This document shows positions 8,032 to 17,013 of a stretch of DNA of 64,000 nucleotides, piece by piece (the stretch's first letter is position 1; each line of letters opens with the position of its first letter). The stretch lies in NCBI RefSeq assembly GCF_023169885.1, contig NZ_AP025516.1, forward strand, positions 868,001 to 932,000, in the 5' to 3' direction. A model generated the notes under the pieces. That model saw nothing but the letters and a program-made list of their open reading frames with translations. It was not told where the DNA came from and did not search any database. The stretch comes from Desulfofustis limnaeus. GTDB taxonomy: Bacteria; Desulfobacterota; Desulfobulbia; Desulfobulbales; Desulfocapsaceae. The position numbers and the translations under genes were made by a program.

Positions 8032-11000
8032 TCACTTTGTCCAGTCGATTCGCCCCGATTCGAGGAGGAGCCCGAACTGGGAGGCCGGCACCGGCCGGCT
8101 GGCCAGATACCCTTGTATGATCATCGGCCCCATGTTCAGTAGCGTTTCCCGTTGCAGCGGGGTTTCCACCCCTTCGGCAACGATGGCCAGATGGAGGGTG
8201 TTGGCCAGGGAGACAATGGCGCTTGATATCTCCCGGCTGTCCTGGTCATGGACGATATCCTTGATAAAGGCTCGATCAATTTTCACCCCGTCGATCGGCA
8301 GTCGTTTCAGATAGGAGAGGGACGAATAACCGGTACCGAAATCATCGAGATAGAATTTGATCCCGAGATCGCGGAGCGCTCCCATGATTTTCTGGGTTTG
8401 CGCCAGATCACCCATGACCATCGATTCGGTTACTTCGAAATAAAGCCGGCCCGGCTCGAATTCTCCGGCGTCGATCAACGAGCAGAGCAGGGTGACCAGG
8501 TCCTGTCCGACGAACTGGCGCGGTGAGAGATTAACCGAGACCGAAAGCTCATGCCCCTCATGCCGCCAGCGGCTTGCCTGAGCAGCAGCAGTCCTGATTA
8601 CCCATTCACCAAGCGGCAGGATCAGGCCGGTGTCTTCAGCCAGGGGGATAAATTCGTTCGGGGACACCACGACTTCGTCATGACGCCATCGTATCAGCGC
8701 CTCTGCGCCGACAATAGCACCGTCATCGATGGTGACCAGCGGTTGATAGAATAACTCGAACTCACCTTTTTCCAGGGCACGACGCAGCTGTAATTCGAGA
8801 GACATGCGGCGGTGGGCTTGAATGTCCAGCTCCGGAGCGAAAAACTGGTAATTGTTGCGCCCCAAGGATTTAGCCCGGTACATGGCGATGTCGGCATTCT
8901 TGATCAGGGTCATGGCGTCGCTGCCATCGTCCGGACCGATGGTTACACCGATACTGCCGGTGATATGGAGTTCGAGATCCTGGGTACGAAAGGGGTCCTT
9001 CAAGCTGTCGATGAGGCGAACGGCGACCATACTCACCGAATCGGTATGGTCGAGTTTCGGGAGCAGAATGAGAAACTCGTCGCCGCCAAGTCTGGCCATG
9101 GTGTCGCCGCGTCGCAATTGCCCAGCTAGACGCTGGGAAAGGCTGATCAGCAACTCGTCACCGATATTGTGGCCGAAGGCGTCGTTAATATGCTTGAAGT
9201 TGTCCAGGTCCAGGTAGAGTAAGGCAAGTTTGTCGTTGGTCCGGTTGATTGTGGCCAGGGCCATTTTCAGCCGGTCGTTGATCAGAATCCGGTTGGGCAG
9301 ACCGGTCAGAGCATCGTGATGAGCCAGGTGCAACAGCGCCTCCTGCTGTTGCTTCAGCTCGGAGATGTCATGAAAGACAGCGACGTAATGAGTGGTGGCG
9401 CCGCCCTGGTTGCGAATGGCGTTGATGGTCAGCCATTCCGGATAGGCTTCGCCGTTTTTCCTTCGGTTCCAGATCTCGCCGGCCCATTGTCCGCTGTTGA
9501 TCAGTTGTTCCCACATGTCCTTGTAGAATTCCGGTGGATGTCTGTCCGATTTCAAGATGCGGGGATTGGCGCCGATCGCCTCTTCGGTAGCGTATCCGGT
9601 GATGGTGGTGAAGGCCGGGTTGACGCGCATGATGGTACCATCTGCATCGGTCAAGACGATCCCCTCGATGGAGTGCTCAAAGACTTTGTCAGCGAATATG
9701 AGTCGCTCCTCGGCCTCCTTGCGTGCCGAGATGTCGCGCATGACGGCCACGGCAAACTGCGGTTGTTGGTCTGGGCGCCAGAGGGGCGATGCGGAAACGA
9801 TCCCCCAGATTACTGTGCCGTTCTTATGAAGATAGCGTTTTTCGAGGGTGTACTCCTTTATCTCACCGGCGACGAGCTTGGCAAGTAGCTCTCGGTTGTA
9901 GCTGGTATCGTCGGGATGGGTGATGTCGAAAAGGGTCAGCTGAGTCAGTTCCTCTTCGAGATACCCGATGGTCTCCTCAAATTTCCGGTTGCATTCCATA
10001 AATCTGCCGGTACGGACATCAAATCTCGCAACGCCGACGTTGGTCAATTCGAAGAAGGCGCGAAAATGTTGTTCCCGTTCCGCCAGGGAAGCTGTGCGTT
10101 GCCGAACCACGCCGGAGAGGCGGCGATTGAAGACGAGCAGTCCGAGAGCGAGTATGCCACCCGAAAGGAAAGCGAGCCCTACCGCCCACAGGCCGACGGC
10201 GATCCATCGTTGCCTGGTTTGATCGAGGTGTTCTTTGATGTCCATGTAGGTGAATCCGGCTATATCCACCTCGCTGTCAACAAGACCAAGCTTTCTGAAC
10301 GTCTGCCCGATGCGCTCCCAGCGCTGTGGGTTCATGTGACCGATCTCGACCAGATCCGGCTGAATCAGCCGGCTGACGGCTTTCGCCTCGAAAAGCAGCT
10401 GGTCAACCCCTTTTTCTGAGGTATATCGGTGATGAATTAACCGGGCAAGTTCACCAGGATGGCTCAGGGCGTAGAGCCATCCTTGCTGCACCGCTTTCCT
10501 GAATCTTTCAATCTGCTCAAAGTTGTTCAGTGCATGGTCTTTGGTCGTGAAAAGACAATCACCATAAAAATCGATGCCGTAGTTGAGGGGATTGATGATG
10601 GTGACCGGCACTCCCGCAACTTCAAAAAAATAAGGCTCGTTGGAAATATAAGCGGTTTGGGCATCGATGTTTCCCGCCCTGAGGTCTTCTATCGACCACG
10701 TGTGCGGAACGATGGTCAGCCGGTCCAGCGGGATGCCTTCTTCGGCAAGCATGGCCTGCACTTCCACATCTAACCCCGCTTTCATCATGATCCGCTTGCC
10801 GGCGAAACTCTGCGGCGTCGTCAAGCTGTCTGCGGTACGCGTGATGACGACTACCGGTGAGTGCTGAAAAATAGCAGCGACGGCGACGATCGGCGCACCC
10901 TGCTGAAAATGAACCAGGGCAGCGGGGGAGTCGATGGCGTAATCAACCCGGCCGGCCACAAGCTCGTCGATGGGGTCGATGGCCGGTTTCCCTTCCACGA

Positions 11001-11235
11001 GTTCTACGTCCAGTCCGGCTTGGCGAAAAAAACCCTGCTCGATTGCCGCGTAATAACCGGCGAACTGAAACTGATGTCGCCATTTCAAATGCAGCCGCAC
11101 CGTCTCCAGGGTGGGCGGCGCATCGGCTCCGTGTGCCCACCGCTCCGGTACAATGCCAACCAGCACGGCCAGAATGACAAAAAAAAGGGGTGGATATATG
11201 GATGGGTAGTTGAGCTGGGAGGGAAGACGATTCAT
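8032..11235 (-). CDS. Sensor diguanylate cyclase/phosphodiesterase with NMT1/THI5-type periplasmic domain
   Basis: This 1067-residue protein reads signal anchor, NMT1/THI5-type binding domain (about 45-330), a transmembrane helix (about 344-368), two PAS domains (about 385-630), GGDEF (about 640-800) and EAL (about 810-1060). The LKWRHQFQFAGYYAA stretch resembles pyrimidine-precursor (HMP) binding proteins. GGDEF is intact at 717-721 and EAL at 845-847, so both synthesis and breakdown of cyclic di-GMP are possible. The start at 11235 has AGGAG seven bases upstream. It probably senses a small ligand in the periplasm and changes c-di-GMP; the ligand is inferred only from the domain type. Confidence 0.9.
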   Translation of the reverse strand: MNRLPSQLNYPSIYPPLFFVILAVLVGIVPERWAHGADAPPTLETVRLHLKWRHQFQFAGYYAAIEQGFFRQAGLDVELVEGKPAIDPIDELVAGRVDYAIDSPAALVHFQQGAPIVAVAAIFQHSPVVVITRTADSLTTPQSFAGKRIMMKAGLDVEVQAMLAEEGIPLDRLTIVPHTWSIEDLRAGNIDAQTAYISNEPYFFEVAGVPVTIINPLNYGIDFYGDCLFTTKDHALNNFEQIERFRKAVQQGWLYALSHPGELARLIHHRYTSEKGVDQLLFEAKAVSRLIQPDLVEIGHMNPQRWERIGQTFRKLGLVDSEVDIAGFTYMDIKEHLDQTRQRWIAVGLWAVGLAFLSGGILALGLLVFNRRLSGVVRQRTASLAEREQHFRAFFELTNVGVARFDVRTGRFMECNRKFEETIGYLEEELTQLTLFDITHPDDTSYNRELLAKLVAGEIKEYTLEKRYLHKNGTVIWGIVSASPLWRPDQQPQFAVAVMRDISARKEAEERLIFADKVFEHSIEGIVLTDADGTIMRVNPAFTTITGYATEEAIGANPRILKSDRHPPEFYKDMWEQLINSGQWAGEIWNRRKNGEAYPEWLTINAIRNQGGATTHYVAVFHDISELKQQQEALLHLAHHDALTGLPNRILINDRLKMALATINRTNDKLALLYLDLDNFKHINDAFGHNIGDELLISLSQRLAGQLRRGDTMARLGGDEFLILLPKLDHTDSVSMVAVRLIDSLKDPFRTQDLELHITGSIGVTIGPDDGSDAMTLIKNADIAMYRAKSLGRNNYQFFAPELDIQAHRRMSLELQLRRALEKGEFELFYQPLVTIDDGAIVGAEALIRWRHDEVVVSPNEFIPLAEDTGLILPLGEWVIRTAAAQASRWRHEGHELSVSVNLSPRQFVGQDLVTLLCSLIDAGEFEPGRLYFEVTESMVMGDLAQTQKIMGALRDLGIKFYLDDFGTGYSSLSYLKRLPIDGVKIDRAFIKDIVHDQDSREISSAIVSLANTLHLAIVAEGVETPLQRETLLNMGPMIIQGYLASRPVPASQFGLLLESGRIDWTK

Positions 11236-11475
11236 CCGGACTCCTGAGAAGAGCAGAAACAACGATCAGCAGAGATCATAGCAGTTGAGCTGTTCCGGCT
11301 CAAGTTCAAGAAGGGCGAAAAAAGGGTTTGTGTGTCGTCGTCTCTCTGGTCCTGGTGGCGCCGGGCTTGAAAACCTCGTTGAACCCGACTACCATGTCTG
11401 CAGGTGCGGCAGGATCAATCGGTCTTGCCTGCGCCTGCCCGACGCGGCAACGATGGATCACCAGGAGATAGCGGC

Positions 11476-12363
11476 ATGGACGATATCAGTCAACTTACCG
11501 AAACCCTGTTTGCTGATACCCCGAAGGGTTCGCTCTATCACTACACTACGCTCAGCGGACTGCTGGGCATTGTTCAAAGCCGAAAGCTATGGGCCAGTGA
11601 CATCCGATATATGAACGATTCTGCGGAATTGAGGCATAGTGCCGACCTGATCCGCAGCGAAGTGCAGGAACGGATTTCTCGTAAGCAGGGTCGGCCTGAC
11701 CTGCTTGGCCGGTTCGTCGACTGGGTCAGCCACCGGATTACCAACGGTCATCTGCTGTTTGGCGCCTCCTTTCGTTCCCACGGCAACCTGTTGAGCCAGT
11801 GGCGCGGATACAGCACTCATGGTAAAGGGGTCAGCCTCGGCTTTGCTGCCGAGTACATCACCACATGTGCCGAAGTCCAGCACTTCCAGATCGGCAAATG
11901 CATCTACGAACCAGCCCGACAGAAGCGTCTCATCGGCCAGGTGCTCGATGCGCTGGAAGTCCTGGTGGAACGCCAGCTCACCGGCCAGGAGAGCCGGGAG
12001 CGGCTCTTTGCCGTCTATGGCCAGGTCTTTGATCAGATTGAAACCGACCTGTTGCGCATCGCTGCCATTCTCAAGCATCCCTCTTTCCGCGAGGAAAAAG
12101 AATGGCGAATCGTCTCGCCTGTCTATACCGGAGGCGCCGGCCGCACCATCCTCTTTCGCGAGGCCAACGCCATGCTTGTCCCCTATGTGGAGTTTGACCT
12201 GGTTCCGGAAGGCCATGGCCCGCCACAACTGGATCACGTCTATGTCGGTCCGTCTCCGAACAGCAATATTTCGGTCAATTCGGTTCAGATGTTTCTCTCT
12301 CGGAACGACATCATTCCTTCCCGCGGTATCGAGTACTGCCAGATTCCGTATCGCCTGCGTTGA
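11476..12363 (+). CDS. DUF2971 domain protein
   Basis: This 295-residue soluble protein carries the DUF2971 pattern: LYHYTTLSGLLGIVQSRKLWASD near the N-terminus (shown here as key residues YHYT...GI...LW.SD), YMNDSAEL, SFRSHGNLLSQWRGYS, and a late FREEKEWRIVSP. CAGGAGATAG precedes the chosen ATG. Function of the family is not established to my knowledge; members are scattered and often found near accessory or defence genes. Here it is isolated, divergent from the c-di-GMP receptor and convergent with the cytochrome operon, so context gives no role. Confidence 0.75.
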   Translation: MDDISQLTETLFADTPKGSLYHYTTLSGLLGIVQSRKLWASDIRYMNDSAELRHSADLIRSEVQERISRKQGRPDLLGRFVDWVSHRITNGHLLFGASFRSHGNLLSQWRGYSTHGKGVSLGFAAEYITTCAEVQHFQIGKCIYEPARQKRLIGQVLDALEVLVERQLTGQESRERLFAVYGQVFDQIETDLLRIAAILKHPSFREEKEWRIVSPVYTGGAGRTILFREANAMLVPYVEFDLVPEGHGPPQLDHVYVGPSPNSNISVNSVQMFLSRNDIIPSRGIEYCQIPYRLR

Positions 12364-12456
12364 GGCATACGAACCCTGAAGAGTGGGATTTGCCCTGCCC
12401 GTTCGACTAATCGGGTGACTCCGGCAAACCTTGCTTGGGCGTCCCAGAGAAGAAAA

Positions 12457-12482
12457 GCGGGGTGTTCCGGTGAACACCCCGC
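12457..12482 (-). terminator. Intrinsic terminator of the porin-cytochrome operon
   Basis: A perfect 11-base-pair hairpin (GCGGGGTGTTC, four-base loop, GAACACCCCGC) is followed on the minus strand by TTTTCTTCTC. It lies 13 bases past the stop of the porin gene, ending that operon, and can also stop the convergent DUF2971 transcript. Confidence 0.85.
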
Positions 12483-12495
12483 GACAGGGACGTGT

Positions 12496-14505
12496 TTAGA
12501 ATCGGTAGCTGGTTATCAGGTATACCTGGTGGGCTTCGTAGTCCTGGTCGAGTCCAGCTCCACTCAGATAGCCGGTGCCGGGGTTATAGGTGTAATTTTC
12601 GTACTTCCACTCGTCGAGATTGGAGAGGGCAAAGAGATAACCGAGCGTGAACTTCCAGTTTTCGTCGAGTTGATAGTGTGTCTTTATGCCGAGTTCGGTC
12701 CGGTAGTAATCGTCCGCCTCCTTCACCGTCTCCAGCGGGTCGCCGGCAGCGGCGGCGCGGGCGAAATCGACGTTACCGTCAACCACCTGGTAATTGGCGT
12801 TGAGAATAACATCGAGATCGTGCCGGACCGGGATGGTCAGGCTGCCGCCGACGACGAAGAAGTCATAGCTTGTCTCCTGGGTCCAGTTAAAATTGGTGGC
12901 ACTGGCCGGGATGGTCGGCAAAGCAAAACCAGGGTTATAGCGACGTGAGGCATAGTCACTGGTGGTGTACTCGTACCCGGCAAACGTATTGAGCTGCATG
13001 GTCCCGAGTGCTCGCAGGCCGAGATCCAGGTATATTTCATGCCGCTGGTCGTCCTGAACGCCGAATCGGGTGGTGTCGTAATCACGGTATTCCAGCCCGT
13101 AGCGGGCGCCGAGATCGATGTTGTCGGTCACCAGGAAATCGAACGAAAGCTCTGCCCGGTACTGATCTTTGCTGGCGTAATCGAAGGGTGTGAAATAGAG
13201 GTGGATCAGGCCATCGCCTTCAAGGGTCTCGGGACTGTAGCCAGTGTCGGAAGAACGGTTGACATATTCGAGTTTGAGCTTGGTGGTGACCCAGTCGATC
13301 GAGGTGTTCTTCCACTGGGCAAAAATCTGGTGATCCCTTGACGTTTCGGCATCTTCGCGGTTCTGGTCGGTGTAGGTAAAGCCGTAACCGGCAGCAAGCC
13401 GGTTGGCTCCGTTCAACCGGTGATTATAATCGAAGCCGGCCTGGTGTTTGGAGTATTCGTAAAGGTGATTGGTGCGACGGCCGCCGTCTATCGAGGTGAT
13501 CTCGTCGGAGTCGTTGCTGCGGTCGATGAAATGGTAATAGAGCCTCGAATCGGCGGCATTGCTCCACCGCGTGGTCACTGCCGAGTTGAAGCGCAGATAG
13601 GTGATGTCGCCGTCGAAGGTGCCGTCTATCGTTGGTGAGTCGATAAGCAGGTATTTGCTGAAATCCGTTTCGCTGACATGGCGACTATATGAGGCCTTCA
13701 AGGCGAGCAGGCTGTCCATGGGCAATCGTTGCTTCAATCGACCGCTGATGTTGTAGCTGTAGTTGTCGGCCGCGGTACTGTATTCCTCTATCTCATTTCC
13801 ATTATTGGTGGTGAAGAGGTCGTTGTCGTTGTCGAAATCGCTGAAGCTGGCCGTCAATACAAAACTGGTCTCTTCACCCTGGTAACCGCTCTCGGCCATA
13901 AGGTTGTTGGTGGTGTAATCGATGGGCATGGGCAGTTCGAAATCGGACGTGTTGAACAGTCCCCAGGGCATGGTTCCTTCGTGACGTTGTTGTTCCAGGG
14001 ATAAGCGGTAGTACCACGGTGATGCCGCTTTTACCGTCACCTTGCCGCCGTATACCTGGCGCTCGATTTCGTAGTCGAACTCGGTCCAGGCCGATCGAGG
14101 CGGTACCGTGAACGGTAGGTTGGCATTCGGTATCAGCAGATAGTTGCTGCCGATGCCCAGTGCCGGGCTACGGGCACCGTCCGAGAGACGATGGGTCAAC
14201 TCGTCGAAATAGAGCGTCGCCTTGTATCTGCCGAACTTCCCACCCTGGATTTCCAGGGATTGGTCGGTAAGTCCCGGGTTCTCAACTTCGATATCGAGAT
14301 AGTGGCTGTCCGTATCGTAATAGAGACCGGCCGCCCCGAAGAGACCGTCACTCATATCCCTATATTCATCGAATTTGGCGCTGGATTCGCCTGAGTTGAA
14401 CTGAGTCGTCCGTATACCGAGATCGATGTGACCTTGGAATTCTGACAGAGCGGTGGAAGGAACGGTTATAACCAGGGCCACAGGTAGAAAGAGCATCCGT
14501 TTCAT
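12496..14505 (-). CDS. mtrB: MtrB/PioB-family decahaem-associated outer-membrane beta-barrel
   Basis: This 669-residue protein has a signal peptide ending near TALSEFQG, many alternating aromatic/polar beta strands, and a terminal phenylalanine (SYRF), the classic outer-membrane barrel end. It lies 11 bases after a ten-haem DmsE-type cytochrome, the known partner that threads through MtrB/PioB porins to carry electrons across the outer membrane. AGGAGG six bases upstream fixes the start. No cysteine occurs in the protein, so the CxxC seen in Shewanella MtrB is missing, as in PioB-like members. No outer-surface MtrC-type cytochrome is nearby. Confidence 0.85.
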   Translation of the reverse strand: MKRMLFLPVALVITVPSTALSEFQGHIDLGIRTTQFNSGESSAKFDEYRDMSDGLFGAAGLYYDTDSHYLDIEVENPGLTDQSLEIQGGKFGRYKATLYFDELTHRLSDGARSPALGIGSNYLLIPNANLPFTVPPRSAWTEFDYEIERQVYGGKVTVKAASPWYYRLSLEQQRHEGTMPWGLFNTSDFELPMPIDYTTNNLMAESGYQGEETSFVLTASFSDFDNDNDLFTTNNGNEIEEYSTAADNYSYNISGRLKQRLPMDSLLALKASYSRHVSETDFSKYLLIDSPTIDGTFDGDITYLRFNSAVTTRWSNAADSRLYYHFIDRSNDSDEITSIDGGRRTNHLYEYSKHQAGFDYNHRLNGANRLAAGYGFTYTDQNREDAETSRDHQIFAQWKNTSIDWVTTKLKLEYVNRSSDTGYSPETLEGDGLIHLYFTPFDYASKDQYRAELSFDFLVTDNIDLGARYGLEYRDYDTTRFGVQDDQRHEIYLDLGLRALGTMQLNTFAGYEYTTSDYASRRYNPGFALPTIPASATNFNWTQETSYDFFVVGGSLTIPVRHDLDVILNANYQVVDGNVDFARAAAAGDPLETVKEADDYYRTELGIKTHYQLDENWKFTLGYLFALSNLDEWKYENYTYNPGTGYLSGAGLDQDYEAHQVYLITSYRF

Positions 14506-14516
14506 GGTGTTCCTCC

Positions 14517-15419
14517 TTATCGTACGTAGCGCATACCACCGCCATGCGGTGAGTTGGAGCCATGGATGGCAGGATGACAGCGGAGGCAATCCCAGCGGCT
14601 GGCAAAGGAAGCAGCATCGTCATAGGGGGTGCCGGGATGACGTGACCAGTCATGGCAGTTCTGGCAGAGCTGGGGAATACGTTCGCTCAGCAAACGGGTA
14701 TGGGAACTGCCGTGCGGCGTGTGGCAGCTCTGACAATTCTCCTCGACCGGGGGGTGCTCCCAGACCACCGGACCCCGTTTATCGGCATGACACAGAAAAC
14801 AGAGTTCCTGCGCATCGTCGGCCACCAACATGCTCCTGGTCATGCTGCCATGGGGAGCGTGACAGGAAGAACAACTGACCTTGCCCTGCAGAATAGGGTG
14901 GTGGGACCGCTTGTTTGCTTCAACCTTGACGGAGCGGTGACACTCAAAGCAGACGTCCGGATCGTCCGGTTTCTGGCTTCTTCCCGTGTGCAGGGCATGG
15001 CAGGAATCACAGGCCACGTCGTTTCGAGCGTGGACGCCCATCTCCCAGAGATCCATGCCCGGCGTCTGTGCATGGCAGGTCAAGCACTGCGCCGATCTGG
15101 CCTGAGCGTCCACCCGGTCGTTGAAATCAAAGATGTCCACATCCCTGCCGCCGCCTTTCTCGACGTGCATGGCCCCGGGGCCGTGGCATGTTTCACAGGC
15201 GTTTTGTGACTGTGGGCCTTTGATCGATTTTTTTGCGTGCACCGAACTGGCATAGGTGGCGTATTGCTGTTCATGACACTCTTTACAGGTTTCGGCACCG
15301 ATATACCCGGCCAGTTCCTCTTCGGCAGACAGGCCGTCACCACTGGTAAGCAGCGGCAAAAAGCCGACCATTAAAAGGATCGGCAGCAATGGCAGCACCT
15401 TTTTCAACATTCTCTTCAT
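14517..15419 (-). CDS. dmsE: DmsE/MtrA-family ten-haem c-type cytochrome
   Basis: A 300-residue secreted protein with exactly ten CxxCH haem sites (CKECH, CETCH, CLTCH, CDSCH, CFECH, CSSCH, CFLCH, CQSCH, CQNCH, CLRCH). The N-terminus is a signal peptide with a long hydrophobic core. Length and haem count match the MtrA/PioA/DmsE periplasmic cytochromes that plug an MtrB-type porin. It is the middle gene of a three-gene operon. The start lies behind GGAGG inside a palindrome (CATGGAGG/CCTCCATG) that could fold over the ribosome site. The direction of electron flow (out to metal or in from a donor) cannot be read from sequence. Confidence 0.93.
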   Translation of the reverse strand: MKRMLKKVLPLLPILLMVGFLPLLTSGDGLSAEEELAGYIGAETCKECHEQQYATYASSVHAKKSIKGPQSQNACETCHGPGAMHVEKGGGRDVDIFDFNDRVDAQARSAQCLTCHAQTPGMDLWEMGVHARNDVACDSCHALHTGRSQKPDDPDVCFECHRSVKVEANKRSHHPILQGKVSCSSCHAPHGSMTRSMLVADDAQELCFLCHADKRGPVVWEHPPVEENCQSCHTPHGSSHTRLLSERIPQLCQNCHDWSRHPGTPYDDAASFASRWDCLRCHPAIHGSNSPHGGGMRYVR

Positions 15420-15476
15420 GGAGGACCTCCATACGTGTGAGCTGATGGCTGAACGGACGTTACGGTTTCGTCTCCG

Positions 15477-16310
15477 CTAGGGCGTGCTCTTGACCAGACG
15501 AAAGCCGAGCGAATGGTGGCCAAATCCTGGGGAAAGCCCCACTCGGTGCGAGCTTCTAACTCCGAGCGGTCCGTTGCTCCAGCCGCCGCCACGCATGACC
15601 CGGTATTCCCCGCTGCCGGTGTAGAGAGGGTTGTCTTTGGGCAGTTTTTCATAGGCCTCGCTGTTATAAACGTCCTCGCACCATTCCCAGACATTGCCGA
15701 GCATATCGTACAAACCGTAGTCGTTGGCCTTGAAGCTGCCCACCGGTGCCGCCGCAGCGTAGCCGTCAGAGCAGGGGAAGACGGTCCATTTTGCCCATTG
15801 TTGCTGTGCCGTCAGGTCGGCCACATTGGCATAGGTGCAGGTGTCATCGACGGAGTTTCCCCAATACCGGCTTTGAGAGCTGCCTGCCCGAGCTGCATAT
15901 TCCCATTCCGCTTCGGATGGCAGTCGGTAGGTGGCTCCGCTTTGGGTCGAGAGCCATTGCGCGAAGGCTCTGGCATCTTCCCAGGAGACGTTGACCACCG
16001 GTAGATCGTCACCGTCCAGTGAGGCGCCTTGCGAGCTACCGCTGCCATGGTTCGGTTGGAACAGTTTGTATTGTTTGTTGGTCACTTCATGGGTGCCGAT
16101 GAGAAAATCTCCAACGCACACTTCTCTTACCGGGCGTTCGTTGGGGTCGCCGTCGCCGGCACTGTCTCCCATGGAGTAGCACCCACCCGGGATGAGGGCA
16201 AAGATCATGCCGGTTACCGGTTCCGTGTACTGGGTTTCCGCAGCGGCTACCGTGCCGGGAAGGAAAGCGCACAGTATGGCGAGTAATACCTTCTTCCTCT
16301 TTAACTCCAT
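15477..16310 (-). CDS. Secreted formylglycine-generating-enzyme (SUMF1) family protein
   Basis: This 277-residue protein has a signal peptide (cut near TVAAAE) and a full SUMF1/FGE fold: MIFALIPGGCYSMG, VNVSWEDARAFAQWLS, TYRLPSEAEWEYAARAG, YDMLGNVWEWCED and VMRGGGWSNGPLGVRSSHR. In true FGEs two cysteines near the RGGSW...R motif perform catalysis; here those places are not cysteine, so it is probably not a classical sulfatase activator. It is the first gene of the cytochrome-porin operon, 57 bases ahead of dmsE, with AGGAGG before its ATG. A binding or assembly role with the conduit is inference from position. Confidence 0.85.
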   Translation of the reverse strand: MELKRKKVLLAILCAFLPGTVAAAETQYTEPVTGMIFALIPGGCYSMGDSAGDGDPNERPVREVCVGDFLIGTHEVTNKQYKLFQPNHGSGSSQGASLDGDDLPVVNVSWEDARAFAQWLSTQSGATYRLPSEAEWEYAARAGSSQSRYWGNSVDDTCTYANVADLTAQQQWAKWTVFPCSDGYAAAAPVGSFKANDYGLYDMLGNVWEWCEDVYNSEAYEKLPKDNPLYTGSGEYRVMRGGGWSNGPLGVRSSHRVGLSPGFGHHSLGFRLVKSTP

Positions 16311-17013
16311 TCCGCACCTCCTCTACTGGTAAAATAGTCCGTGACTGACGACGATCGACGTATGGTCCTTGGGCCGTCTGTCATGCTTGGTCACCGCCCG
16401 TGCGCACTCCACGGGAAGTAGAAAAACGCAATGAGCCGATCCGTTAGAGAAGTCGGGCTGGTCTGGCAGGATGACAGAGCCCCGGTTGGCAAACCGACGC
16501 TGTCTTGTGCCGGGCCACCACCGCCTTCCCTGCACAAAGGGCCTTCGTCTGTTGATGAGCCGTACGGTGAGCGGCGTGTGATGAGGAGCCGCTGCACCCC
16601 ACGGCATTTCTTATCGTCGACCTGTTCGTGTTACCTCAGGTCGGTAGAGTCGGGAGAGAAGGATACTGCGTAGCCGTTGGCCTTCACCGCACGCGGCTGT
16701 CTCTGTCGGCGAACCATTATTCGAAACTCGGGGAACATCCCCCGTTAATTCCTTACGACAGCTTCCGGCTGTGGGTGTATGGGAGGAACGGTCAATGGAT
16801 TATATGATGAATCGTTGAGCCGAGTCAAAAGAAAAGTTCTACGCTGTGACAGAAGCAGCGCAGGCTTATAACGGCACATCTCATCGGTCAGTTGCTCGTC
16901 GAGTTGTGTTGTCGCCGGTTCGGCATCTCGTCATACTGACCCGTCACTCACCGGTATCGGGCCAAGTAGTTTCCCTGGTACGGGGCGTTCACCATGGGTA
17001 CGAGGTACAAAAG
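16311..17013 (+). other. Gene-poor stretch of 703 bases
   Basis: No convincing gene is visible. It contains small hairpins (CGGGG/CCCCG near 16733 and ACAGC/GCTGT near 16760) and, around 16785-16815, a ribosome-site-like GGGAGGAACGG followed by an ATG frame of only seven codons. Longer frames of 60-95 codons on both strands have no supporting ribosome site or domain. The promoter of the cytochrome operon must lie at the left end on the minus strand, but I could not assign it. The rest may be decayed sequence. Confidence 0.4.

Noticed and set aside
16431-16673. Group II intron or IS remnant suggested by GAGCCGTACGGTGAGCGG
   Set aside because: Does not fold as a domain V hairpin and the translated frame matches nothing.
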